Shown piece after piece: positions 26,958 to 35,543 of a stretch of DNA of 64,000 bases. Under the pieces are notes generated by a model. The model did not search any database, was not told the origin of the DNA, and saw nothing but the letters and a program-made list of their open reading frames with translations. The DNA is from Sphingopyxis sp. USTB-05. GTDB taxonomy: Bacteria > Pseudomonadota > Alphaproteobacteria > Sphingomonadales > Sphingomonadaceae. The translations under genes and the position numbers were made by a program. The stretch's first letter is position 1, and every line of letters starts with the position of its first letter. The DNA lies in assembly GCF_023822045.1 (NCBI RefSeq), contig NZ_CP084712.1:992001-1056000 (forward strand). Direction: 5' to 3'.

Positions 26958-27512
26958 TTACCCCGCCTTTGCCACCGCGACCATCGCCGGGCGCAGCAGC
27001 CGATCCTTCAGCATATAGCCCGCCTGCATTTCCTGCACGATTGTGCCGGGCGTCTGATCGCTCGGGATTTCGAGCATCGCCTGATGCTGGTTCGGGTCCA
27101 GTGGCAGGCCGATCGCCGCGATGCGGGTGATGCCGTTGCGTTCGAAGACGCTGAGCAATTCCCGCTCGGTAGCTTCGAGGCCCGTGATCAGCGGCTTGAT
27201 CGCCTCGGCGGCGCGCTGTTCGTCGCTGAGCGCGGCGAGCGCGCGGCCGAGATTGTCGGCAACCGACAGGATGTCGCGCGCGAATTTGGTCGCGGCATAG
27301 GCGTGCGCGTCGGCGATTTCCTTGTCCTTGCGGCGCGTGACATTCTGCGTCTCGGCGCGCGCATAGAGCAAGTCCTGCTGGAGCGCGGCGACTTGTTCGG
27401 CAAGCTGTGCCAGTTCTTCATTCTCGCCCTGCGCGGGGTTCGCCGCGTCGGCGGTTTCAACTTCGGGGTTCGCGCCGTCGTCGACCGGCGTGTCATTTTC
27501 AATGTTCGTCAT
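26958..27512 (-). CDS. grpE: Nucleotide exchange factor GrpE
   Basis: GrpE releases ADP from DnaK. The 184-residue protein has an acidic disordered N-terminus, a long coiled-coil helix (about residues 28-70), and the C-terminal four-helix and beta domains with LPLDPNQHQAMLEIPSDQ and GTIVQEMQAGYMLKDRLLRPAMV, the family signature. It follows hrcA with a 4-base gap, so the two form an operon. Its 3' end is at the terminator shared with def. Confidence 0.96.
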   Translation of the reverse strand: MTNIENDTPVDDGANPEVETADAANPAQGENEELAQLAEQVAALQQDLLYARAETQNVTRRKDKEIADAHAYAATKFARDILSVADNLGRALAALSDEQRAAEAIKPLITGLEATERELLSVFERNGITRIAAIGLPLDPNQHQAMLEIPSDQTPGTIVQEMQAGYMLKDRLLRPAMVAVAKAG

Positions 27513-27516
27513 AAAC

Positions 27517-28560
27517 CTATCGTATCAGTCTGGAGAGCGATTGTGCGGTAAAATCCACCATGGGAACGATCCGGGCATAGTTCAAGCGCGTCGGGCCGAT
27601 GACCCCGACCACGCCGACGACACGTCCGTCCGATCCGCGATAGGGCGCCGCTATCACGGACGAGCCCGAAAGCGAGAATAATTTATTCTCCGACCCGATG
27701 AAAATTCGTGTCGCGGCGCCCTCGCGCGCGCTGTCGAGCAATTGCGCGATGTCCTGCTTGGTTTCGAGCTCGTCGAGCAACTGGCGTACGCGGTCGAGGT
27801 CGCCGACCGCATTTTCGTCGAGCAAGTTGGCCTGCCCGCGGACGATCAGCACCGGGCGGTCGGCCCCGTCGGACGACCATATGGCTAGGCCGCGGCTGAC
27901 CAGATCCTGCGCGGCGCGGTCGATCGCGATACGCTCGGCCTCAATCTCATGGCGAACGCGCGCCATCGCTTCAGTCAGCGTCAGACCCGACAGCGTCGCG
28001 CTGATATAATTTCCCGCCTCGACCAGCGCCGACGGGTTGAGCCCCACCGGAATGTCGATGACGCGGTTCTCGACCGTTCCGTCACCCGCGACGAGCACCA
28101 CAAGCGACTGGCTCGCCGACAAAGGCACGAAGGCGAGCTGTTTGAGCACGCGTTCATGCTTGGGAACGAGCACGAGGCCCGCGCACGCCGACAGCCCCGA
28201 CAGGGCCGACGTCGCCTGCGCGAGCGCGCTTTCGATCGGGCCGGCGTCCGACAGGCTCGCCTCGATTTGCGCGCGATCCTCAGCCGAGGGCTCGGCAACC
28301 TGCATCATCCCGTCGACGAAAAGACGCAGCCCCTGTTCGGTCGGCAGGCGCCCGGCGCTGGTGTGCGGGCTGGCGAGCAGGCCGAACTCCTCCAGATCCT
28401 GCATCACGTTGCGGATCGACGCGGGCGAAAGGTTGAGCGCCGCGAGCTTCGACAAGGTGCGCGATCCGACCGGTTGGCCGGTTTCAAGATAGGCATCGAC
28501 GACCAGCCGGAACACGTCGCGGGCGCGCGTGGTGAGTTCGGTGATCGGCGGGGTGGTCAT
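27517..28560 (-). CDS. hrcA: Heat-inducible repressor HrcA
   Basis: HrcA represses groE and dnaK operons by binding the CIRCE element. The 347-residue protein has an N-terminal winged helix (ITELTTRARDVFRLVVDAYLETGQPVGSRTL lies in it) and the typical LSPASIRNVMQDLEEFGLL and GLRLFVDGMM segments. I saw no CIRCE element (TTAGCACTC-N9-GAGTGCTAA) in the 90 bases upstream, so this hrcA-grpE operon does not appear to repress itself by CIRCE. Confidence 0.95.
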   Translation of the reverse strand: MTTPPITELTTRARDVFRLVVDAYLETGQPVGSRTLSKLAALNLSPASIRNVMQDLEEFGLLASPHTSAGRLPTEQGLRLFVDGMMQVAEPSAEDRAQIEASLSDAGPIESALAQATSALSGLSACAGLVLVPKHERVLKQLAFVPLSASQSLVVLVAGDGTVENRVIDIPVGLNPSALVEAGNYISATLSGLTLTEAMARVRHEIEAERIAIDRAAQDLVSRGLAIWSSDGADRPVLIVRGQANLLDENAVGDLDRVRQLLDELETKQDIAQLLDSAREGAATRIFIGSENKLFSLSGSSVIAAPYRGSDGRVVGVVGVIGPTRLNYARIVPMVDFTAQSLSRLIR

Positions 28561-28649
28561 AAGAGGGATTTAGGGATGGGGAGGGGTTGGGGCAAGCTTT
28601 GCTGGCCTGTGCGCGCAAGTCGCGTTAGCCTCCGCCGGGGAGAAAATTC

Positions 28650-29450
28650 ATGACGACACCGCCACTCGACCGCGACGATCCGCTGAGCGACTTCGACCAC
28701 CGCGACATCGTCCTGCTCGGTCGCAAGCATCGCGTCTACACAATGGGCAGCGGCCCCGCGGTGATCGTGATGACCGAAATGCCCGGCATCAGCCCGCATG
28801 TCGCGCGGTTCGCGCGCTGGGTCCGCGATGCGGGCTTTACCGTCTATATGCCACATATTTTCGGCAAGGATGGGGCGGTGCCCCGGGCGCCTCGCATGTT
28901 GTTCACGATGATCGGGGGGTGCATCAGCCGCCAGTTTCGCGCCTTTCAGGCCAACGAAAGCTCACCCGCGACACAGTGGCTGCGCGCATTGGCGGCGCAG
29001 GCGCACAAGGAATGCGGCGGCAAGGGCGTCGGCGCGATCGGTATGTGCTTCACCGGCAATTTCGCGCTGTCGATGATGCTCGAACCATCGGTGCTCGCAC
29101 CCGTGCTTGCGCAGCCGTCGCTGCCGCTGAGCGACCCGGCCGGAATGCACATTGCGCCGGATGAGCTTGCAGTGGTGAAGGCCCGGATGGACGCTGAGGA
29201 TCTGACGGTGCTCGCATATCGGTTCGAGGGCGACAAATATTGTAAGGCGGCGCGCTTTGCCGCCTATGAGGATGCACTCGGCGATCGGTTTATCGGCAAG
29301 GTGCTGCCCGACAGCGCGGCGAACCCCGACAGCCCGATGAAGAACCCGCATAGCGTCGTGACCATCCATCTGATCGACGAGGCGGGCCAGCCGACGGCGC
29401 AGGCGCGCGACGAAATCCTCGATTTCTTCAAGATGCGGTTGAGCGAATGA
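28650..29450 (+). CDS. Dienelactone hydrolase family protein
   Basis: A 266-residue alpha/beta hydrolase of the dienelactone hydrolase family. The nucleophile is Cys133 in the elbow GMCFTG. The cysteine, rather than serine, marks this family. A possible His is near PHSVVTIHLI in the C-terminal third. The N-terminal VIVMTEMPGISPHVARFARWVRDAGFTVYMP matches the family. It stands between hrcA and rph, where many alphaproteobacteria have rph directly divergent from hrcA. The substrate is unknown. Confidence 0.85.
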   Translation: MTTPPLDRDDPLSDFDHRDIVLLGRKHRVYTMGSGPAVIVMTEMPGISPHVARFARWVRDAGFTVYMPHIFGKDGAVPRAPRMLFTMIGGCISRQFRAFQANESSPATQWLRALAAQAHKECGGKGVGAIGMCFTGNFALSMMLEPSVLAPVLAQPSLPLSDPAGMHIAPDELAVVKARMDAEDLTVLAYRFEGDKYCKAARFAAYEDALGDRFIGKVLPDSAANPDSPMKNPHSVVTIHLIDEAGQPTAQARDEILDFFKMRLSE

Positions 29451-29498
29451 GGCCGGCGGCCTAAGGGCCACCGCAATCACCAATCGAAAGGATAGTTT

Positions 29499-30215
29499 AT
29501 GCGCCCCTCAGGCCGCGCGCCCGATCAGATGCGCCCCATCGGAATTGAAACCGAATTCACCATCCATGCGGAGGGCAGCGTCCTCGTCAGCTTCGGCAAT
29601 ACGAAGGTGCTTGTGACCGCCAGCGTCGACGAGAAGGTGCCGTCGTGGATGCGCGGCAAGGGCGCGGGCTGGGTCACCGCCGAATATGGCATGCTGCCCC
29701 GCGCCACGCACACGCGCGGCAGCCGCGAAGCGGCGAAGGGCAAGCAGTCGGGCCGGACGCAGGAAATCCAGCGACTTATCGGGCGTAGCTTGCGCGCCGT
29801 CGTCGATATGAAGAAGCTCGGCGAGCGCCAGATCATCATCGATTGCGACGTGATCCAGGCCGACGGCGGCACGCGCACGGCGTCGATTTCGGGCGCGTGG
29901 GTCGCGCTGCGCCTTGCGGTCGACAAGCTGCTTGCGGCGAAGACGATCGCCGAAGATCCAATCACGGACAAGGTCGGCGCGATCTCGTGTGGCATCTATA
30001 ATGGCACGCCGGTGCTCGACCTCGACTATGATGAGGATTCGGTCGCCGAGGCCGACGGCAATTTCGTGCTCACCGCGAAAGGCCAGATCGTCGAAGTGCA
30101 GGCGAGCGCCGAGGGCGCGACCTATGACGAGGAAGGCCTGCTCCGTCTGCTCCGCCTCGCGCGCATCGGCTGCGGCGAAATCTTCGCGGCTCAGGACAAG
30201 GCGACGGGGCGCTGA
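29499..30215 (+). CDS. rph: Ribonuclease PH
   Basis: RNase PH is a phosphorolytic exoribonuclease that trims tRNA 3' ends. The 238-residue protein has the family N-terminus [14 protein letters not shown] and the segments [31 protein letters not shown] and [17 protein letters not shown], which carry the phosphate and catalytic residues. It ends 1 base before rdgB, so the two are coupled. Confidence 0.96.
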   Translation: MRPSGRAPDQMRPIGIETEFTIHAEGSVLVSFGNTKVLVTASVDEKVPSWMRGKGAGWVTAEYGMLPRATHTRGSREAAKGKQSGRTQEIQRLIGRSLRAVVDMKKLGERQIIIDCDVIQADGGTRTASISGAWVALRLAVDKLLAAKTIAEDPITDKVGAISCGIYNGTPVLDLDYDEDSVAEADGNFVLTAKGQIVEVQASAEGATYDEEGLLRLLRLARIGCGEIFAAQDKATGR

Positions 30216-30216
30216 C

Positions 30217-30852
30217 ATGACGCGCAGGCTCGCCCCCGGCAAGCTGGTCATCGCCAGCCACAATGCAGGCAAGGTGCGCGAAATTCGCGCGCTGCTCGAC
30301 CCGTTCGGGATCGAGCCCGTGTCGGCGGGTGACCTCGGGCTTCCCGAGCCCGAGGAGACGGGGACGACCTTTCGCGAAAACGCGCTGCTGAAGGCGCACG
30401 CAAGCGCTTCGGCGGCGGGCTTGCCCGCACTTGCCGACGACAGCGGGCTCGAGGTCGCGGCGCTCGGCGGGCGCCCTGGCGTCTATACCGCAGACTGGGC
30501 CGAACGGCAGGTGTTCGAGGGCGAGCCCGGCCGCGACTGGTATATGGCGATGGGCAAGGTCGAAGGGCTGCTGGCCGAGCAGGGGCCGGACGTCGACCGC
30601 AGCGCCTGCTTCGTCTGCACCCTCGCGCTTGCCTGGCCCGACGGCCATGCCGAAGTGTTCGAGGGGCGGGCGCAGGGCAGCCTGACGTGGCCGCCGCGCG
30701 GGCTGCTGGGCTTCGGTTATGATCCGGTGTTCGTGCCGACCGGTAACGCACTGACTTATGCGGAAATCGATCCGGCGGAAAAGCATGCGATCAGCCACCG
30801 CGCCGATGCGTTTGCGAAGCTGGTGGCGGGGGCTTTTCAGCAAATCGATTGA
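30217..30852 (+). CDS. rdgB: RdgB/HAM1 non-canonical purine NTP pyrophosphatase
   Basis: The enzyme removes ITP and XTP, protecting DNA from deaminated purines. The 211-residue protein has all the family motifs: [28 protein letters not shown], the Mg2+ segment GFGYDPVF and SHRADAF at the end. It starts one base after the rph stop (the rph TGA and then C precede the ATG). The rph-rdgB-hemW order is conserved in alphaproteobacteria. Here a broken P-loop gene lies between rdgB and hemW. Confidence 0.96.
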   Translation: MTRRLAPGKLVIASHNAGKVREIRALLDPFGIEPVSAGDLGLPEPEETGTTFRENALLKAHASASAAGLPALADDSGLEVAALGGRPGVYTADWAERQVFEGEPGRDWYMAMGKVEGLLAEQGPDVDRSACFVCTLALAWPDGHAEVFEGRAQGSLTWPPRGLLGFGYDPVFVPTGNALTYAEIDPAEKHAISHRADAFAKLVAGAFQQID

Positions 30853-30889
30853 GGTTGCGGGAAGGGCGAACTCGCGCCATGCTCCAGCG

Positions 30890-31430
30890 ATGATCGTCGA
30901 ACTTAATGGTCTTGCGGGGGTAGGCAAACTGACCCATTGGCCGGATAGTCGCGCAGTCTCTCGACGCGCGGCTGATCGACAATCACACGATTTACGATCC
31001 CGCGTTTGCGACCACCGATTTCGGATCCGAAGAATTTCGCAAGTCGGTCAGAGCCGTGCGCGCCATCGTTTTTGATCGTGCGACACATCTGCCGCGCAGT
31101 ACGCCGATCTTGCTGACCATCGCACCGGGGCGTGATCGCAACTGGGGCGAGGAGTGGCAGGACGCGATCCGTCGGCTCGCCGATGCGCGCGGTGTTCCAC
31201 TATATGGAGTGCATCTGCGCTGTGCCCCCGCCGAGCTTGCGCGGCGGATCGCCGATCCCGGCCGCGCGGGAACGCGAAAGCTGACCGATGCGGCGGTCCT
31301 TGCTGACGGCGCTGAAAGACCTGTCTTGCTCGATCATTGCGACAGACGGTTCGATCTCGATATTACCGCGTTATCAGCGGCAGAGGCAGCAGAAGCCATA
31401 TTGCGCTGGGTGCGCGGCGAGGCGGGCTGA
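30890..31430 (+). pseudogene. P-loop kinase/ATPase-like gene with frameshift
   Basis: The start at 30890 reads MIVELNGLAGVGKLT, a Walker A-like loop (GLAGVGK). The frame then runs into unlike sequence. If one base is removed from the CCC at 30933-30935, the next codons read IGRIVAQSLDARLIDNHTIYDPAFATTDF and continue without stops to 31430 (RCAPAELARRI... RWVRGEAG). Together these give a plausible AAA/shikimate-kinase-like P-loop protein of about 180 residues. So the gene is probably frameshifted by one base at a short C-run, or a sequencing error mimics this. The product and substrate are unknown. The upstream part has a stop (TGA at 30930) in the second frame, so the halves cannot be one natural frame. 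Confidence 0.75.
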
Positions 31431-31461
31431 CTTTCCGGGACGATGCCCTATATCGCCCCAC

Positions 31462-32607
31462 ATGCCCGAGCCGCTTGCCCTTTATGTCCATTGGCCGTTT
31501 TGCGTCAGCAAATGCCCCTATTGCGACTTCAACAGCCATGTCCGCGAAAGCGTCGATCAGGCGGTGTGGCGCGAGGCGTTGCTCGCCGACCTGCGGCATG
31601 AGGCGGCGTTGCTGCCGGGGCGGACGGTCGGGTCGATCTTCTTCGGCGGCGGTACGCCCAGCCTGATGCCGCCTGCGACTGTTGCGGCTGTGATCGCGGC
31701 GGCGGGCGACGCGTGGGGCCTCGCCGATGACGTCGAGATCACGCTTGAGGCCAACCCCAATTCGGTCGAGGTCGCCAATTTCGCCGACCTTGCTGCGGCC
31801 GGGGTCAACCGCGTTTCGATAGGCGTGCAGAGCTTCGATTCCGAAGTGCTTGAATTTCTTGGCCGCGCGCACAGCGAGGACGAGGCGCGCCGTGCCATCG
31901 CGACCGCGCAGGAGCATTTCGCGCGCGTAAGCTTCGACCTGATCTATGCGCGGCCTGGCCAGTCGATGGCCGCATGGGAAGCCGAACTGGCGGGAGCGCT
32001 CGCCTTCGGCACCGACCATCTCTCGCTCTATCAGCTCACCATTGAGCCCGGCACGCGCTTTGCGACGCTCGCGGCGAAGGGCGATCTTATTATCCCAGAC
32101 GGTGATACCGCCGCCGATCTGTTCGACGCGACACAGGCGATGACGCGCGCGGCCGGCTTGCCGCGGTACGAGGTGTCGAACCATGCGCGCGTCGGGCAGG
32201 AGAGCCAGCACAATCTGGCATATTGGCGTTACGCTGATTATGCGGGGGTCGGTCCCGGCGCGCACGGGCGGCGCCTCGCGCAGGCGACCGAGCGGCACAA
32301 GAAGCCCGAAAATTTCATCGCGGCGGTGGAGCGCAACGGCCACGGCCTGAAAGTCGAAACCGACCTGCCGGCGCACGAACGTGCGACCGAGGCGATGTTG
32401 ATGGGGCTGCGGCTGACCGACGGGATCGACCTGGCGCGGATCGAAGCGCGGAGCGGGCTGCTACGTGAGGCGTTCGTCGATGCCGACGCGGTGGCACGGC
32501 TGACCGCGCAGGGGTTGATGTGGCAAAACGGCGATCGGCTGGCGGTGAGCGACGACGGGATCCTGCTTCTCGACAGCATCCTTTCCGAGGTTGTCAAAAC
32601 CCACTAG
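31462..32607 (+). CDS. hemW: HemW-type radical SAM protein (haem chaperone)
   Basis: The 381-residue protein is a radical-SAM enzyme of the HemN/HemW family. The cluster motif is Cys14, Cys18, Cys21 in FCVSKCPYCDFNSH. The CDFNSH ending is that of HemW, which delivers haem, and not of coproporphyrinogen dehydrogenase HemN, which has a fourth nearby cysteine. Other family segments are FFGGGTPSLM, RVSIGVQSF and the C-terminal FIAAVERN. The ATG at 31462 (MPEPLALYVHWPF) is chosen. A longer frame upstream would overlap the broken P-loop gene. Confidence 0.92.
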   Translation: MPEPLALYVHWPFCVSKCPYCDFNSHVRESVDQAVWREALLADLRHEAALLPGRTVGSIFFGGGTPSLMPPATVAAVIAAAGDAWGLADDVEITLEANPNSVEVANFADLAAAGVNRVSIGVQSFDSEVLEFLGRAHSEDEARRAIATAQEHFARVSFDLIYARPGQSMAAWEAELAGALAFGTDHLSLYQLTIEPGTRFATLAAKGDLIIPDGDTAADLFDATQAMTRAAGLPRYEVSNHARVGQESQHNLAYWRYADYAGVGPGAHGRRLAQATERHKKPENFIAAVERNGHGLKVETDLPAHERATEAMLMGLRLTDGIDLARIEARSGLLREAFVDADAVARLTAQGLMWQNGDRLAVSDDGILLLDSILSEVVKTH

Positions 32608-32619
32608 CTTACTCTCGAC

Positions 32620-32702
32620 CCGTTCGTGTCGAGCGAAGTCGAGACACCCCTCGACCTAGCGCGCCGCCGATGGGCATCTCGACTTCGCTCGATGCGAACC
32701 GG
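32620..32702. repeat. Intergenic inverted repeat, family B
   Basis: Left arm CGTTCGTGTCGAGCGAAGTC and right arm GACTTCGCTCGATGCGAAC repeat the pattern at 16129-16210, with a different loop of about 30 bases. It lies between hemW and the recombinase gene and ends near the recombinase start. Confidence 0.8.
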
Positions 32703-32716
32703 AATGGGGATATGGT

Positions 32717-33607
32717 TTGCCGCAGCATTTGATCCGCGACTGGGATGCCCATCTGGCGCACGAGAAGCGCCGGTCGGAGCATACGCGCCGCGCCTATATA
32801 GCGACCGCCGAGCGTTTCTGCGACTTCCTGTCGCGGCATCGCGGGGGTGCGGTAGATGCGCGCATGCTGAAGGCACTGACCCCGAACGACCTGCGCGCCT
32901 ATCTCGCCGACCGCCGGGCCGAGGGGCTTGGCAATGCGTCGGCGGCTCGCGAGCTTTCGGCCCTGCGCACTTTCCTGCGTTTTGTCGGCGGGTCGAATGC
33001 CAGCGTGCCGCAGATGCGCGGGCCTCGGGTGAAAAAGGGGCTGCCGCGCCCTGTCTCGCCCGCCGAGGCGTTGCAACTTGCGCAGGATGTAGAGGACAAT
33101 GCGCGCGAGGGTTGGGTCGGTGCGCGCGATTTTGCGCTGCTGTTGCTGCTCTATGGCGCCGGGCTGCGCATCGGCGAGGCGCTGTCGCTCACGGGCGCGG
33201 CGTTGCCGCTCGGCGAGACATTGCGCGTGACGGGCAAGCGGAACAAGACGCGCATCGTGCCGATCCTGCCCGCCGTCGCGAGCGCGGTGTCGCGCTATGT
33301 CGAGGCTTGTCCCTGGCCGATCGCCAAGGATACGCCGGTCTTCCTCGGCGCACGCGGAGGGCCGCTTCAGCCCGGCGTCGTCCGCGCCAGCGTCCGCTCG
33401 GCTCGCCGCGCGCTGGGGCTTCCCGAACGCACGACGCCGCACGCCCTACGCCACAGTTTCGCGACGCATTTGCTTGCCGGGGGTGCCGATCTGCGCAGCC
33501 TTCAGGAATTGCTCGGTCATGCGAGCCTTGCCTCGACGCAGATTTATACCGCGGTCGATGCCGCTCATCTGCTCGATATCTACCGGAGCGCGCACCCGCG
33601 CGCCTAG
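32717..33607 (+). CDS. xerC: Tyrosine recombinase, XerC type
   Basis: XerC-type recombinases resolve chromosome dimers at dif. The 296-residue protein has an N-terminal SAM-like core-binding domain (about residues 5-95) and a catalytic domain with Arg in AGLRIGEAL, HxxR in PHALRHSF, His in GHASL and the nucleophile Tyr in TQIYTAV. The start is TTG at 32717, with the conserved region following at once; no better ATG is in frame. It ends in a 4-base overlap with the convergent DedA gene. There is no phage-like context, so it is probably the housekeeping XerC. Confidence 0.85.
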   Translation: MPQHLIRDWDAHLAHEKRRSEHTRRAYIATAERFCDFLSRHRGGAVDARMLKALTPNDLRAYLADRRAEGLGNASAARELSALRTFLRFVGGSNASVPQMRGPRVKKGLPRPVSPAEALQLAQDVEDNAREGWVGARDFALLLLLYGAGLRIGEALSLTGAALPLGETLRVTGKRNKTRIVPILPAVASAVSRYVEACPWPIAKDTPVFLGARGGPLQPGVVRASVRSARRALGLPERTTPHALRHSFATHLLAGGADLRSLQELLGHASLASTQIYTAVDAAHLLDIYRSAHPRA

Positions 33608-34209
33608 TTCGCCTGCTTGGGCTTCCAGGTGATGACGCGGTAGATATAGATCACCACAAGCGATCCGATCGCGACGAGCGCGACGGGGCCGACAAAGGCG
33701 TCGAGGTTCGCGAACTTTCCACCGAACCAATTGCCCGCGCCCGCGAGCGCGGCGATCCAGACCGTCGATCCGGCGGCGGTCCAAACCAAGAATTTTGCCT
33801 GGTTCATCTTTACCATACCTGCGGGCAGCGACACCATTGTCCGCGCGACGGGCATGAAGCGCGCGATGAAGACGATCGCGGGTCCATATTTCAGGAAGAA
33901 AGCGTGCAGTCGCTCGACCTCCGCCCAGTCGAGCGTCAGCCAGCGTCCGTGGCGGTCGATGAAGGGTTTGAGCCGTTCGTAACCGATCCAGCGGCCGATG
34001 CCGTACCAGATCCAGTTGCCCGCGGTCGTTCCCGCAACGGCGACCGCGACGAGCGTCCAGAAATCGAAATGACCCTTCGCGACCGCGATGCCGCCAAGCC
34101 CCATGATCACCTCGGATGGGATCGGCGGGAACACATTCTCGAGGAACATGAGGATGAAAATCCCCACATAGCCCCAACTCTGTATCAGGTTCAGGATGAA
34201 GTCGGTCAT
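33604..34209 (-). CDS. DedA family membrane protein
   Basis: A 201-residue inner-membrane protein with the DedA features: the N-terminal FLENVFPPIPSEVIMGLGG, the motif GNWIWYGIGRWIGY, and RFMPVARTMVSLPAG with the helix-breaking loop. DedA proteins are thought to flip undecaprenyl phosphate or other lipids and affect membrane homeostasis. It lies downstream of gshB on the same strand with a gap of 22 bases. Confidence 0.9.
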   Translation of the reverse strand: MTDFILNLIQSWGYVGIFILMFLENVFPPIPSEVIMGLGGIAVAKGHFDFWTLVAVAVAGTTAGNWIWYGIGRWIGYERLKPFIDRHGRWLTLDWAEVERLHAFFLKYGPAIVFIARFMPVARTMVSLPAGMVKMNQAKFLVWTAAGSTVWIAALAGAGNWFGGKFANLDAFVGPVALVAIGSLVVIYIYRVITWKPKQAN

Positions 34210-34231
34210 GATTAAGGAACGCGCGGGCGCG

Positions 34232-35182
34232 TCAGCCGATCCGCCGCTTAATCGCGTCCCAGATCATTCCCGCCGTATCGCTGTTGTTGAAACGGTCGAT
34301 CGCAACGATCCCGGTGGGCGACGTGACGTTGATTTCGGTCAGCCATTCGCCGCCGATGACGTCGATACCGACGAAGACCAGCCCGCGTTCGCGCAGTTGC
34401 GGGCCGAGCACGTCGCAGATTTCCTGCTCGCGCGGAGTGAGTTCGGCCGCCTCGGCATAGCCGCCGACTGCCAGGTTCGAACGGAATTCGCCTTCGCCGG
34501 GTTTGCGGTTGATCGCGCCCGCGACCTCGCCGTCGACGAGCACGATGCGCTTGTCGCCCTTGCTGACGCTCGGCAGGAACTGCTGCACCATGAAAGGTTC
34601 GGGCCACACCTGTCCGAACAGTTCGACAAGCGCGCCGAGGTTGCCGCCGTCGGCGTCGATCTTGAACACCGCCTTGCCGCCATTGCCGTGGAGCGGCTTG
34701 ATCACCACGGCGCCGTGGCGGGCCTGAAAATCCTTCACCGCGTCGAGTTCGCGCGTCACCATCGTCGGCGGCATGAACTCGGGGAAATCGAGCACGAACA
34801 CTTTTTCCGGCGCGTTGCGGACCGAGACCGGGTCGTTCACCACCAGCGTCTCGCCCGCGATGCGTTCTAGCAGCCAGGTGCCGGTGAGGTAACCGAGGTC
34901 GAAGGGCGGATCCTGTCGCATCAGGACGACGTCGATATCGCGGCCTAGGTCGAGCAGCACTTCATCGCCGAACTTGTAGTGCGCGCCTGCCTCACGTTGC
35001 GCCTCGATGATGCGGTGCGCTTTCGTCGTCAACCGCCCGGCCTCCCACGTCAATCCGCGCACGTCATAATGATAAAGCTCGTAACCGCGTTCGAGCGCCT
35101 TCAGGATCAGGTGGAAACTGCTGTCGCCCCCGATATTGATACCATCCATCGGGTCCATTTGTACCGCGGCGCGCAGGGTCAT
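34232..35182 (-). CDS. gshB: Glutathione synthase
   Basis: GshB joins glycine to gamma-glutamylcysteine. The 316-residue protein is an ATP-grasp ligase with an N-terminal AVQMDPMDGINIGGDSSFHLILKA and ATP-grasp segments VIKPLHGNGGKAVF and ADGGNL... The C-terminal EINVTSPTGIVAIDRF carries metal-binding Asn. The ATG at 35182 is the normal start; an upstream in-frame ATG would overlap the yraN gene. Confidence 0.95.
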   Translation of the reverse strand: MTLRAAVQMDPMDGINIGGDSSFHLILKALERGYELYHYDVRGLTWEAGRLTTKAHRIIEAQREAGAHYKFGDEVLLDLGRDIDVVLMRQDPPFDLGYLTGTWLLERIAGETLVVNDPVSVRNAPEKVFVLDFPEFMPPTMVTRELDAVKDFQARHGAVVIKPLHGNGGKAVFKIDADGGNLGALVELFGQVWPEPFMVQQFLPSVSKGDKRIVLVDGEVAGAINRKPGEGEFRSNLAVGGYAEAAELTPREQEICDVLGPQLRERGLVFVGIDVIGGEWLTEINVTSPTGIVAIDRFNNSDTAGMIWDAIKRRIG

Positions 35183-35192
35183 TATTTCTTCC

Positions 35193-35543
35193 TCAAGGTT
35201 GCCAGACGTGGACCAGATGGCGTGGCAGGCGCCCTGGCGCAAGAAGCATCACGTCGATGCGGATATCGTCGCGTGGTCCCGCGAAGCGCGGGCTCAGCAT
35301 TTCGGCGGCTGCAGCGACGCGGCGCAGGCGATATTGGTCGATGGCAAGGTCGAGATCGGTGGCGCGATCGCGCCATTTGACTTCGATAAAGGCGACGGTC
35401 CGCCCACGTCGCGCAACAAGGTCGACTTCGCCGACGGGCACGCGGAGCCGCTCGCCCAAAATGCGCCACCCGTGAAGGCGCAGCCACCATGCGGCGCGGC
35501 GCTCGGCCTTGCGCCCACGTGCTTCGGCGGCGGCGCGGTTCAA
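35193..35543 (-). CDS. yraN: YraN/UPF0102 endonuclease-like protein
   Basis: A 116-residue protein of the UPF0102 family, which has a Holliday-junction-resolvase-like nuclease fold. The core motif is VGEVDLVARRGRTVAFIEVKWR (Glu-Asp-x-Glu-x-Lys metal site). It starts in an ATGA overlap with the rsmI stop (35540-35543) and is followed by gshB after 10 bases. The rsmI-yraN-gshB order is widely conserved. Its real function is not established. Confidence 0.9.
   Translation of the reverse strand: MNRAAAEARGRKAERRAAWWLRLHGWRILGERLRVPVGEVDLVARRGRTVAFIEVKWRDRATDLDLAIDQYRLRRVAAAAEMLSPRFAGPRDDIRIDVMLLAPGRLPRHLVHVWQP

Noticed and set aside
28561..28649. CIRCE element upstream of hrcA
   Set aside because: No TTAGCACTC / GAGTGCTAA pair is present in these bases.
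32717..33607. XerC-type gene as the integrase of a mobile element
   Set aside because: It lies among housekeeping genes with no phage or plasmid genes and no tRNA beside it. A chromosomal dimer-resolution role fits better.
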